Shown: positions 26,353-34,594 of the stretch, one piece after another
Position numbering within the stretch: the stretch's first letter is position 1
Layout: the number at the start of each line of letters is the position of its first letter
NCBI RefSeq assembly: GCF_019459305.1
Contig: NZ_JAIBES010000103.1
Coordinates: 1 to 40,379 of the forward strand
Length of the DNA stretch: 40,379 nt
DNA from: Sphingopyxis sp.
GTDB lineage: Bacteria; Pseudomonadota; Alphaproteobacteria; Sphingomonadales; Sphingomonadaceae
Reading direction: 5' to 3'
Translations under genes and position numbers: made by a program
The notes under the pieces: generated by a model
What the model was told of the DNA's origin: nothing
The model's input: the letters and a program-made list of their open reading frames with translations, nothing else
The model's database searches: none

Positions 26353-28196
26353 CAACCCTGCGGTTTGCCCTTGTTCTGCTCGTCCAGCCACGTCTTCAGC
26401 GGCGCGAAATAGTCCGCCATTGCCTTGCCCGACATTTCGCGGCTGCCGGTAAAGGCCTCCAGCGCTTCGGGCCAAGGTTTCGACGCGCCCATTTCGAGCA
26501 TCGCGTTCAGCTTCGCGCCGACCTCCTTGTTGCCATAGAAGGAACAGCGGTGGAGCGGCCCGGTCCAGCCCGCCTGCTTGCACGCTGCCTCATAAAACTG
26601 GAACTGCAGGATGCGGGCGAGGAAATAGCGGGTGTAGGGGGTGTTGCCGGGGATATGAAACTTCGCGCCCGCGTCAAAGGCGTTCGCCGGTCGATCACCC
26701 GGCGGCACGATACCCTGATATTGAGTACGTAGCTGGGTCCACGCTTTGTTGTAATCGGCGGGCTTGATCGTGCCATCGAAGACACCCCAACGCCAGCGGT
26801 CAACGAGCAGGCCGAAGGGCAGAAAGGCAACCTTGTCCATCGCCTGCCGCAAAAGCAGCCCGGTGTCCTTGTCCGCGCTCGGCACCTTCGCCTTGTCAAG
26901 CAGGCCAATATCGACCAAATATTGTGGGGTGATCGACAGCGCGACGAAATCGCCGATTGCTTCGTGGAAACCATCGTTGGCGCCGTTCAGATAGAGGAAC
27001 GGCTGCTTGTTATAGGCGCGCTGATAATAATTGTGGCCCAGCTCGTGGTGGATCGTCGTGAAGTCGTCGGCGTTGACCTTGATGCACATCTTGATGCGGA
27101 TGTCGTCCTTGTTGTCGACGTCCCATGCCGACGCGTGGCACACGACTTCGCGGTCGGCGGGCTTGGTGAACATGCTCCGCTTCCAGAAGGTGTCGGGCAG
27201 CGGGGCCATGCCGAGCGACGAATAAAAATTTTCACCGATCTTGACCATATCGAGCGGTGACTTGCCCTGCGCGGTCAGCAGCTCGCCGACGTCATAGCCT
27301 AGGTCGCCCGACCCCGCGGGCGCGACGAGCGGGTAGATATTGCCCCATTCCTGCGCCCACATATTGCCGAGCAGGTCGGCGCGGATCGGGCCGGTCTTCG
27401 GCTGCACCGCGTCGCCATATTTCTCGTTAAGCTTCCAGCGCGTGTAGGTGTGGAGCGCCATATAGAGCGGCTTCACTTCCTGCCACAAACGCTCGGTCGT
27501 CTTGGCGAAATCTTCGGGCGACATGTCGTAGCCCGAACGCCACATCGCACCGGTGTTTGCGAAGCCCAATTCCTTCGCACCTTCGTTGGCGATGCCGACC
27601 AGGCGCGCATAGTCATCCTTCATTGGCGCGCCAACATTGTCGTGCCAGCTCGTCCACATTTCGGCAAGCTCGGCGGGAGTCCGTTCGATATTGCCCATCT
27701 GCTCCTCGATGTCGGAGCCTGAGATTTCCTTGCCATTCAGCGTGCCGCGGCCCTTGCCATATCGCGACTGCAGGTCGGTCGCGATCTGGTTGAGTTCGGT
27801 CGCCGCGCCGGGCTTGGTCGGCGCCGGCAGGACGAGGCCGGTGCGCAGGATGTCGAGCTTGCGCTTGGTGTCGGCGCTCAGCCCCGGAACATCCTTATAC
27901 TTCGCGGCTTCGAGGGCATATTTGACCGATTTTTCGGTGCCAACGGCGTTGATTCGCGCCGCCATCGCGTCGGTGTCTTCGGTCAGATAGGTGCTGTTGA
28001 CCCAGTTCACCTGGCTCGCCTCGACCGTATAGTCGAAGAGGTCTTTTTCGGCGGCCGCGATAAAGGCTTCGGCGTCGGCGGCAGTAGGTTTCGCCGCCTT
28101 GACGGCAGATGCGGAGGGCTTCTGCTCCGCCGCGACGGCGGGGCCAGCGACGGCGAGCGACAGGGCAAGCGACAGGCTTGAAATCATGGTTTTCAT
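26349..28196 (-). CDS. M2 family metallopeptidase (ACE-like peptidyl-dipeptidase)
   Basis: This is a zinc dipeptidyl carboxypeptidase related to angiotensin-converting enzyme, likely periplasmic. The 615-residue precursor has the signal peptide MKTMISSLSLALSLAVAGPAVAA. The zinc motif H-E-L-G-H is at residues 384-388, and the third-ligand segment is GFHEAIGDF. Further ACE-like parts are the stretch PLPDTFWKRSMF, the residues around VCHASAWD and the C-terminal NTPYTRYFLARILQFQFYEAACK. I start at ATG 28196; a start nine codons upstream would spoil the signal peptide. Natural substrates are unknown. The gene lies 76 bp after the alpha/beta hydrolase and overlaps the next start by GTGA. Confidence 0.93.
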   Translation of the reverse strand: MKTMISSLSLALSLAVAGPAVAAEQKPSASAVKAAKPTAADAEAFIAAAEKDLFDYTVEASQVNWVNSTYLTEDTDAMAARINAVGTEKSVKYALEAAKYKDVPGLSADTKRKLDILRTGLVLPAPTKPGAATELNQIATDLQSRYGKGRGTLNGKEISGSDIEEQMGNIERTPAELAEMWTSWHDNVGAPMKDDYARLVGIANEGAKELGFANTGAMWRSGYDMSPEDFAKTTERLWQEVKPLYMALHTYTRWKLNEKYGDAVQPKTGPIRADLLGNMWAQEWGNIYPLVAPAGSGDLGYDVGELLTAQGKSPLDMVKIGENFYSSLGMAPLPDTFWKRSMFTKPADREVVCHASAWDVDNKDDIRIKMCIKVNADDFTTIHHELGHNYYQRAYNKQPFLYLNGANDGFHEAIGDFVALSITPQYLVDIGLLDKAKVPSADKDTGLLLRQAMDKVAFLPFGLLVDRWRWGVFDGTIKPADYNKAWTQLRTQYQGIVPPGDRPANAFDAGAKFHIPGNTPYTRYFLARILQFQFYEAACKQAGWTGPLHRCSFYGNKEVGAKLNAMLEMGASKPWPEALEAFTGSREMSGKAMADYFAPLKTWLDEQNKGKPQGW

Positions 28197-28272
28197 GGGG
28201 TGCGTCCTCTGGATTGTTCTCACGGCGCTCTTTGGCGCAATGCCGATAGCTTGGCGCGCGGTGGCGGCAGGG

Positions 28273-29025
28273 TCAAGCGGTCAGGAACGCCGCGATCGCC
28301 TCACCCAGCTCGGGCTGGGTCACGCTTGACATATGGGTGCCGGGAATCGTCGCGAGTTCGGCATCGGCAAGCGCGGCGACCAGCTCGGGCGCCGAGCCAT
28401 TGTCGTGGTCGTCCGTCCCGCACACTACGAGCACGGGCATCGTCACCGCGGCGAGCGCCTCGGGAGGGGTGTCGGTGAAGCTGTCGAGCAAATGCGCCGC
28501 GGCAATGCGGTCGACCTTCATCGTTTTCATGAACTGGATCGACAGCCAAGTGTCGTCGCCGCGTTTAGCGGTTTCATATTCGGCAATCGCGCGCTGGAAG
28601 AACGCCCCGCGTCGCTGCCAGCCGGCGAGGCCCGCCAGCCCCATGCCGCCCAGGATCAACCGGCGCGGGGCCATCCCCGCGACGACGGCGCGCACGCTCG
28701 TCCGCGCGCCAAGCGAAAAGCCGCCGAGGTCGAAGTCGGTCAGCGCAAGTTGCGCGACCAGATCCTCAAGGTCGCGCACCAGCACGTCGGGCGGATAAAA
28801 TTCCTCGTCATGCGGCGCACCGCTCGACCCGTGGACGCGCAGGTCGGGCATGATAATGCGGTAGCCCTCGGCCGCGACGCGCGCTGCGGTACCGAATTTG
28901 ATCCAGTTGACCTCCCCGCTGGAAAACAGGCCGTGGAGCAGCACAAGCGGCCTGCCCTCGCCGGTTTCGCGCCACGCTAGCCGCACGCCGTCGCGCGCCT
29001 CGAAATATTCAGGTTCGACCGTCAT
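28273..29025 (-). CDS. Alpha/beta hydrolase
   Basis: This 250-residue serine-hydrolase-fold protein lacks a signal peptide. The oxyanion strand is PLVLLHGLFSSGEVNW, the nucleophile elbow is GFSLGARTS (Ser inside G-x-S-x-G), the acid follows strand 6 near VLVVCGTDDHDNG, and the catalytic histidine is probably in IPGTHMSSV. The substrate cannot be told from sequence; esterases and ring-cleavage product hydrolases share this pattern. ATG 29025 (MTVEPEYFEARDG) fits the family N-terminus; twelve more in-frame codons upstream are unlikely to be used. It lies 42 bp after the HCCA-isomerase-like gene. Confidence 0.9.
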   Translation of the reverse strand: MTVEPEYFEARDGVRLAWRETGEGRPLVLLHGLFSSGEVNWIKFGTAARVAAEGYRIIMPDLRVHGSSGAPHDEEFYPPDVLVRDLEDLVAQLALTDFDLGGFSLGARTSVRAVVAGMAPRRLILGGMGLAGLAGWQRRGAFFQRAIAEYETAKRGDDTWLSIQFMKTMKVDRIAAAHLLDSFTDTPPEALAAVTMPVLVVCGTDDHDNGSAPELVAALADAELATIPGTHMSSVTQPELGEAIAAFLTA

Positions 29026-29067
29026 GCACCGGCTATGCCCCCGTGGCGGCCGGTTGGGCAAGGACGT

Positions 29068-29715
29068 TCAGCGCGGGCGCAGCCCCTTTTGTTCCATCCG
29101 CCACTTCGCCATCTCGATTCGGTCCTGCCCGAAAAAGGGTTCACCCTCGAACACCAAAGTCGGCACGCCCCAATGTCCGGCCATCTCCAGCGCGATTTGG
29201 TTGGCGGCGACTTCATTGTCGAGCGTCTGCGCATCCTTCACGGCTTCGGCGTCCAGCTCGGCGAGATCGAGCCCGGCGCGCTGCGCCGCGCCCGCCAGAT
29301 GGTCGCCGAGATGCCAGTCGCGCGCGCCGCCCCAGATCAGTTGTGCCGCTTCATGCGCGAACGCCAGGCTCTTGCCGCGCCGCGACGCCGCCTGCCCCAG
29401 TCGGGTAAGGCGATAGATATGGGGCTGCTCGGCAGCGATCTCGCGCGTCATGATATCCTGCACGATCGGGTCGGGGCGCGGCGGGCCGAACGGGATGCCG
29501 TGGAATTGCGCGACGCGGATCATGTCGCGCATCGTGTAGCTGAGCCAGTTGGGGTGGTTGCGGTCGAAAAAATCGGGCTGGCGGATCGCGAGCGGATAGA
29601 CGGGGCGGAGGTTGATCGACAGGTCGTGGCTCGCCGCGAGCGCGCGGTAGCGGGCGATGGCGAGATAGCTGTAGGGCGAGCGGAACGACCAGAAGAGGTC
29701 TGCGGTCAATGTCAT
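29068..29715 (-). CDS. 2-hydroxychromene-2-carboxylate isomerase-like, DsbA/kappa-GST fold protein
   Basis: The 215-residue protein has the thioredoxin-fold start ADLFWSFRSPYSYLAIARY, with the Ser that contacts glutathione in kappa-class GST and HCCA isomerases. There is no CxxC, and the cis-Pro segment is GHWGVPTLVFEGEPFFGQDR. Known relatives isomerise a naphthalene-pathway intermediate, but no other aromatic-degradation gene is nearby, so the real substrate may differ. ATG 29715 has AGGA about 7 bases upstream. It is first in the minus-strand run through the M2 peptidase and diverges from marR. Confidence 0.85.
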   Translation of the reverse strand: MTLTADLFWSFRSPYSYLAIARYRALAASHDLSINLRPVYPLAIRQPDFFDRNHPNWLSYTMRDMIRVAQFHGIPFGPPRPDPIVQDIMTREIAAEQPHIYRLTRLGQAASRRGKSLAFAHEAAQLIWGGARDWHLGDHLAGAAQRAGLDLAELDAEAVKDAQTLDNEVAANQIALEMAGHWGVPTLVFEGEPFFGQDRIEMAKWRMEQKGLRPR

Positions 29716-29821
29716 GACGCCATCCTGCGGAAATGGTGCCGCTTTGCAAGCTTTGTCGGGGCAGCTTCCACCAAGATGGATGAATTTGCGGAAGTTGCAA
29801 AGTTGCCAGCGGGTCGATCCC

Positions 29822-29857
29822 TTGCAGTTAGTAGCTATTGCTATTATATCACATGCC
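29822..29857 (+). promoter_or_regulatory. marR promoter with overlapping inverted repeat
   Basis: TTGCAG (29822-29827) and TATATC (29845-29850) are spaced 17 bp, predicting a transcription start at about 29857, the base before the ATG. TAGTAGC-TATT-GCTATTA (29829-29846, one mismatch) sits between and over these elements and is a likely MarR operator. Confidence 0.5.
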
Positions 29858-30307
29858 ATGAGTGAAACGATCGGATTCCTGCTCAACGACAGCGCGCGGC
29901 TGTTCCGCCGTGCGTTCAACGCCCGCACCCGCGACACGGGGATCACCGCGCTGCAATGGCGGCTGATCACCTATCTGCGGCGCAATGAGGGGATACGGCA
30001 GGGGCCGATGGCCGAGCTGATCGAGGTCGAGCCGATCACCCTGTCGCGGATGATCGACCGGCTGGTCGAGGCCGATCTGGTCGAGCGCCGCGCCGACCCG
30101 ACCGACCGCCGCGCCTGGCAATTGTACTTGGCGCCGCGCGCGGCCGAGCTGCTCAACGGGATGCGAGGCACGATCGATGCGCTGACCGCCGAAGCGACCG
30201 AGGGACTGAGCGCCGCCGAGCGCGAGCAGCTGAACGACCTGGTGGAGCGCGTGCGCGCCAATTTGTCGCGCCGCATCTGCCAGAAAGAAAAAGAAGAGGC
30301 CGCCTGA
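29858..30307 (+). CDS. MarR-family transcriptional regulator, EmrR-like
   Basis: This 149-residue winged-helix regulator usually represses a neighbouring efflux operon and is released by a small lipophilic ligand. The helix-turn-helix region reads GITALQWRLITYLRRNEGIRQGPMAELIEVEPITLSRMIDRLVEADLVERR and the wing ADPTDRRAWQLYLAP. ATG 29858 has no Shine-Dalgarno, and the predicted transcription start is at the ATG. Its stop overlaps the emrA start by one base (TGATG), so it heads a marR-emrA-emrB unit. Confidence 0.93.
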   Translation: MSETIGFLLNDSARLFRRAFNARTRDTGITALQWRLITYLRRNEGIRQGPMAELIEVEPITLSRMIDRLVEADLVERRADPTDRRAWQLYLAPRAAELLNGMRGTIDALTAEATEGLSAAEREQLNDLVERVRANLSRRICQKEKEEAA

Positions 30308-31425
30308 TGGACCAGCTCTCGCCCACCCGCCCCGCGCCCGACGATTCAAAAGCGGCGCCCAAGGCCGATCCGCTGCCGCCCGCGAGCCCGGCGACCGCGA
30401 CCGAACCGAAAGACGCGCCGAAGTGGCGCACCCGCCTGCTGATGTTTGGCCTGCCCGCGATCCTGATTGCGGCGGGCGGATATTATTGGCTGACCAGCGG
30501 CGGGTCGGTGTCGACCGACAATGCCTATGTCCAGATGGACAAGGTGTCGGTCGCCGCCGAAGTGGGCGGCCGGATCACTGAAGTTACGGTGCGCGACGGC
30601 CAGCAGGTCGCCGCGGGGCAATTGCTGTTCCGCATCGACGGCGAACCCTATGCGCTGAACGTCGCGCAGGCGACCGCGGCGATCGACGCGGCGCAGGTCG
30701 AGGTCGGCAATCTGTCGGCGAGCGCCAACACATCGAGCGTCGACATTGCCGCAGCGCGCGAGGATGTCGCCTTCGCTCAGGTCAATTTCGAACGGCAGGC
30801 CGCGCTGATGGAAAAAGGTTTCACCACCCGAGCCGCCTATGACGCGTCGCGCCACGCGGTCGCGCAGGCGCGCGAGCGGGTGCGGCAAGCCGAGGCCGCC
30901 GCAGTCGAAGCGCATACCAAGCTGGCGGCGGGTCCGGCGAGCGGGGTCAACCCGCAGGTCGAGGCGGCGCGGGTTCAGCGGTCGCAAGCGCAGGTGAACC
31001 TCGCCCGCACCACCGTCCGCGCGCCGAGTGCCGGGCGCGTCGCACAATCGGACCGGTTGCAGATCGGCCAGATGATGGTCGCAGGGCTGCCCGCGCTGAC
31101 GCTGGTCGACACCGCGCACCCGTGGGTTGAGGCGAATTTCAAGGAAACCGACCTCGCCAACATGCGCGTCGGCCAGCGCGCCGAGGTGAGCTTCGATGCC
31201 TATCCGGGGCTGAAGGTGCGCGGGCATGTGCTGACGATCGGCGCCGGGACGGGCAGCGAATTTTCGGTGCTGCCGGCGCAAAATGCGACCGGCAATTGGG
31301 TGAAGGTGACGCAGCGCGTGCCGGTGCGGATCGCTTTCGACGAGAAACCGGCGCGCGAGATGATCGCGGGACTGTCGGCGGATGTGCGAGTGTTTACCAG
31401 CGCTGGTGCGGTGACGGGGGAGTAG
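30307..31425 (+). CDS. emrA: HlyD-family periplasmic adaptor, EmrA-like
   Basis: The product links an inner-membrane DHA2 pump to an outer-membrane channel. It has 372 residues with a proline-rich cytoplasmic start, one membrane helix near residues 43-60 (LLMFGLPAILIAAGGYYWLT) and a first lipoyl half SVSTDNAYVQMDKVSVAAEVGGRITEVTVRDGQ. A coiled-coil hairpin (about residues 105-220) is followed by a second lipoyl half TVRAPSAGRVAQSD and a barrel with WVEANFKETDLANMRVGQRAEV. No TolC-type gene is nearby, so a channel encoded elsewhere is presumably used. The start overlaps the marR stop. Confidence 0.93.
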   Translation: MDQLSPTRPAPDDSKAAPKADPLPPASPATATEPKDAPKWRTRLLMFGLPAILIAAGGYYWLTSGGSVSTDNAYVQMDKVSVAAEVGGRITEVTVRDGQQVAAGQLLFRIDGEPYALNVAQATAAIDAAQVEVGNLSASANTSSVDIAAAREDVAFAQVNFERQAALMEKGFTTRAAYDASRHAVAQARERVRQAEAAAVEAHTKLAAGPASGVNPQVEAARVQRSQAQVNLARTTVRAPSAGRVAQSDRLQIGQMMVAGLPALTLVDTAHPWVEANFKETDLANMRVGQRAEVSFDAYPGLKVRGHVLTIGAGTGSEFSVLPAQNATGNWVKVTQRVPVRIAFDEKPAREMIAGLSADVRVFTSAGAVTGE

Positions 31426-31450
31426 GGGTGGCCTTGGCGTCCCCAACGCT

Positions 31451-31526
31451 CGTCATTGCGTGCGCAGCGAAGCAATTCAGAGCGGTCTGCGGAACTCTGG
31501 ATAGCTTCGCTGCGCTCGAAATGACG
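31451..31526. repeat. Inverted repeat between emrA and emrB (family E)
   Basis: Arms 31451-31482 and 31495-31526 (32 nt each) pair with four mismatches around a 12-nt loop. The core CAGCGAAGC..CAGAG resembles a repeat I recall as common in Sphingopyxis genomes. It separates two genes that are usually adjacent. Confidence 0.8.
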
Positions 31527-31545
31527 AAGTTTGTTAGCTGAACCG

Positions 31546-33135
31546 ATGGCCTCGCGCTCTCTCCCACACCGCCCCGCCGCGACCGCGCTGCCCGCCGACG
31601 ACAGCATCCCGCTACACGAACGTGTCCGCCACCGCGCCCTGTTGACCGTCGCGGTCATGGGGGCATCGATCATGCAGATCCTCGACACGACGATCGCCAA
31701 TGTCGCGATTCCGCACATGCAGTCGGCGCTGGGCGCGACGAGCGAGACGGTGACGTGGGTACTGACCAGCTATATATTGGCGAGCGCGGTCGCGATGCCG
31801 ATCACCGGCTGGCTGGCCGACCGCATCGGGCGGCGCGAGCTGTTTCTCGGCGCGATTTTCGGCTTCATCATTGCGTCGATGGCGTGCGGTGCGGCGCAAT
31901 CGCTGGAACAGATGGTCGCTTTTCGCTTTTTGCAGGGCGTTTTTGCGGCCTTTATCGGGCCGCTGTCGCAGGCGGTGATGCTCGACATCAACCCGCCCGA
32001 ACGCCATGCGCGCGCCATGTCGATCTGGGGCATGGGAATCATGATCGGACCGATCGTCGGCCCCGTCCTGGGCGGCTGGCTGACCGAGCAGGCGAGCTGG
32101 CGCTGGGTTTTTTATGTCAATCTGCCGTTCGGACTGCTGACGCTGGCGCTGATGTGGGCGCTGCTGCCGGCAACGAAAAAGACGAGCCGCCGGTTCGACC
32201 TGTTCGGCTTTTCGATGCTCGCGCTCGGGCTGGCGGCGCTGCAATTGATGCTCGACCGCGGCGCGCATGCCGACTGGTTCGACAGCGTCGAAATCTGGAT
32301 CGAATGCGGCGTCGCGGTCGCGTGCCTGTGGATGTTCGTGGTGCATATGTTTGCCGCGCGCGCGCCGCTGTTCAGCCGCGCGATGCTGGCCGATCGCAAT
32401 CTGGTCACCGCGATGGGGTTCATGGTCGTGGTCGGGGTGGTGATGTTCGCGTCAATGGCGCTGTTGCCGCCGATGTTGCAGAATCTGTTCGGGTGGCCAG
32501 TGATCGACACCGGGCTGGCGCTGGCGGTGCGCGGGATCGGCATTTTGATGAGCATGGCGGTCGCCGGGCGCCTGTTGGGCAAGGTTGATCCGCGCTGGCT
32601 GGTCGGGACCGGCCTCGCGATCGCCGCATTTTCGCTGTGGCAGATGAGCCACTGGTCGCTGACGATGGGTATGGAGCCGGTGATCATTAGCGGGCTGGTG
32701 CAGGGGCTGGGCATGGGGCTAATTTTCATCCCGCTCAACACGATGGCGTTCGCGACGATCGCGCCGCAATATCGCACCGACGGATCGAGCCTGCTCAACC
32801 TGTTCCGCAGCCTGGGCGCCTCGATCGGCATCTCGATCGTCACCACCCTGCTGGGGTCGAATATCCAGACGAGCCACGCCGACCTGTCGGCGCATGTCAC
32901 CAGCAGTTCGGTCAGCATACTCGACCCGTCGACCGCCGACCGGTTCGGCATCGCGGGCGAAACCGCGCTGGCGATGGTCAATGCCGAGATCAACCGGCAG
33001 GCGGCGATGGTCGCCTATATCGACGATTTCTGGGCGATGATGTGGATGACGCTGGCGGCGGTGCCGCTGGTGCTGCTGCTGCGGCCGCCGAGGCCGGGTG
33101 GGCCGGTGGCGTCGGCGGCGGATATGGGACATTAG
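31546..33135 (+). CDS. emrB: DHA2-family MFS drug exporter, EmrB-like
   Basis: This is a 14-helix proton-driven multidrug exporter. The 529-residue protein opens with motif D1-like MQILDTTIANVAIPHMQSALGA, followed by WVLTSYILASAVAMPITGWLADRIGRR (motif A) and motif C GIMIGPIVGPVLGGWLTE. A final helix ends near VPLVLLLRPP. It acts with EmrA. ATG 31546 lacks a strong ribosome site; a TTG at 31531 is in frame. The repeat inserted after emrA may have displaced the original leader. The downstream gap to 33369 holds another repeat. Confidence 0.93.
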   Translation: MASRSLPHRPAATALPADDSIPLHERVRHRALLTVAVMGASIMQILDTTIANVAIPHMQSALGATSETVTWVLTSYILASAVAMPITGWLADRIGRRELFLGAIFGFIIASMACGAAQSLEQMVAFRFLQGVFAAFIGPLSQAVMLDINPPERHARAMSIWGMGIMIGPIVGPVLGGWLTEQASWRWVFYVNLPFGLLTLALMWALLPATKKTSRRFDLFGFSMLALGLAALQLMLDRGAHADWFDSVEIWIECGVAVACLWMFVVHMFAARAPLFSRAMLADRNLVTAMGFMVVVGVVMFASMALLPPMLQNLFGWPVIDTGLALAVRGIGILMSMAVAGRLLGKVDPRWLVGTGLAIAAFSLWQMSHWSLTMGMEPVIISGLVQGLGMGLIFIPLNTMAFATIAPQYRTDGSSLLNLFRSLGASIGISIVTTLLGSNIQTSHADLSAHVTSSSVSILDPSTADRFGIAGETALAMVNAEINRQAAMVAYIDDFWAMMWMTLAAVPLVLLLRPPRPGGPVASAADMGH

Positions 33136-33172
33136 GTTGAGGCTGCTTTGGGATAGGAAGTCAGCGTAGCCG

Positions 33173-33338
33173 ATCCTCCCCGGAACGGAGAGAGGAACCA
33201 GCGAAGCTGGTGGAGGGGCGCCATCGGCTTGCCTTGCCGCTGCCATAATGCATGACCGCGATATCCTCCGTAAGAGGGAACCTACTTACACTGGCGCCGC
33301 GTAAGCTTCCTGCGCCACTACACCACCCTTCGGGTGGT
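33173..33338. repeat. Repeat-rich intergenic segment after emrB (family F)
   Basis: Bases 33173-33228 have the mixed purine/pyrimidine look of the other repeats (CTCCCCGGAACGGAG, CCAGCGAAGCTGG). A perfect hairpin ACCACCC-TTC-GGGTGGT lies at 33322-33338. No second copy of the whole element was found in the window. Confidence 0.45.
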
Positions 33339-33368
33339 TTCCCTCGCCCGGCGGGGGACGGATCGCCC

Positions 33369-34262
33369 ATGTCCGCAATCGCTCGATACCCTTCTACGCC
33401 CGTCCCCTTGTCAAAGACCCGACCTCCCCCTATCCCCGCGAACCGTGCCTTCGGGTGCCCGCCGCCGGGTGCCGCCACCAAAAGATCGCTTCCGCTGAGC
33501 CCTGTTCCCCCCACCCCCTATGTCGAACAGCTCAACATCGGGGCGGGGCGGCGTTCGCTTGCCATCGGCTTGGCGGTCCTGATCCCGGCGCTGCTGCTGT
33601 TAATGCTCCTGACCTTTGGCGTGAAAGAGCCGCCGGTGGTCAAGGAGGAGTGGGTCAGCGTGGTCAGCATCGCCGCGCCGCAGGCGGCCGAAGAGGCCGC
33701 CGAAGCCAGCCCGCGCGAGAGCCAGCGGGCCGAGACCGAGCCTCTGCCTGAGCCACCAACGCCCAACGAACCAGTGACGCCAAACGCCGCCGAGCCGCTC
33801 GCCGCACCGACACCGCCCGCTCCGCCTCAGCCCCCGCTACCGCTACCGCCGACGACGGTCCCGCGGATCGGGGCGCGCCCGCCAGGCGGACAGGTTTACG
33901 GGCCGCCCAATACGGGGGGCGCTTCGTCATCGTCTCGCGACACCGAACGGGTCGGGACGGCGCCCAACGGCGAGCCGCTCTATGCCGCCGCTTGGTACCG
34001 CGAGCCGAGCGACGGCGAATTGCGCGGATATCTGTCCACCGCCGACGGCCCCGGCTGGGGCCTGATCGCCTGCCGCACCGCCCCCGATTTCCGCGTCGAG
34101 GATTGCGTCGGGCTGGACGAATATCCGACCGGATCGCAGATCATGCGCGCGGTGCTGGCCGCGGCCTGGCAGTTCCGGGTGCGACCGCCGCGGCTGGGCG
34201 GCAAGCCGATGGTTGGGGCGTGGGTGCGGATCCGGATCGATTATGGGGTGCGGCGGCGGTAG
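33369..34262 (+). CDS. TonB-like energy transducer, orphan
   Basis: The product is about 297 residues with a cytoplasmic N-terminus, one membrane helix (SLAIGLAVLIPALLLLMLLTF), a long Pro/Glu-rich periplasmic span and a C-terminal domain. That domain (GELRGYLSTADGPGWGLIACRTAPDFRVEDCVGLDEYPTGSQIMRAVLAAAWQFRVRPP..GAWVRIRIDYG) follows the TonB C-terminal pattern. It carries two cysteines. No exbB or exbD is adjacent. The start is uncertain: ATG 33369 is chosen, but the first 60 or so residues are low-complexity and partly repeat-like, so a later start near the membrane helix is possible. Confidence 0.7.
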   Translation: MSAIARYPSTPVPLSKTRPPPIPANRAFGCPPPGAATKRSLPLSPVPPTPYVEQLNIGAGRRSLAIGLAVLIPALLLLMLLTFGVKEPPVVKEEWVSVVSIAAPQAAEEAAEASPRESQRAETEPLPEPPTPNEPVTPNAAEPLAAPTPPAPPQPPLPLPPTTVPRIGARPPGGQVYGPPNTGGASSSSRDTERVGTAPNGEPLYAAAWYREPSDGELRGYLSTADGPGWGLIACRTAPDFRVEDCVGLDEYPTGSQIMRAVLAAAWQFRVRPPRLGGKPMVGAWVRIRIDYGVRRR

Positions 34263-34594
34263 GTTTGGACGCTTGGAGGTGGGGAACTACCTTTTCCCTC
34301 TCCCGTCTGGAGAGCGATACGACGGCTTGGTTGCGCAGCAACCTAGCCGAAGTTGGGTGAGGGGATCATCCATCGACTAAGAAAACTAACCGCGGACACC
34401 CTCACCCAATTCTCTCCCATGGGGAGGGAACTTTTCGTCCGCAATCGCTCGCTTCGGGCATTCCCTCCCTTTCAGGGAGGGAATAGGGGTGGGTACGTGC
34501 GATAGCGAGCCGAGGCAGAGCGCCGCCTTCGGCGGCTACCCGCTCCCAGCCCCTCCCTAGTGGGGATTGGAGAAGAGAGGCCCGCGTCCGCTGA
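34263..34594. repeat. Two intergenic inverted repeats; second is family B copy 2
   Basis: This 332-bp stretch between convergent genes has no credible gene. Element one, about 34294-34430, has inner arms TTGGGTGAGGG (34353-34363) and CCCTCACCCAA (34399-34409). Element two, 34460-34570, starts with a perfect hairpin ATTCCCTCCC-TTTCA-GGGAGGGAAT and continues with AGGGGTGGGTACG paired to TACCCGCTCCCAGCCCCT, as in 21956-22060. They probably terminate both flanking genes. Confidence 0.65.

Noticed and set aside
33173-34570. CRISPR array or tandem repeat array
   Set aside because: The repeats are different single inverted elements with no regular spacing or equal spacers, and no cas genes are present.
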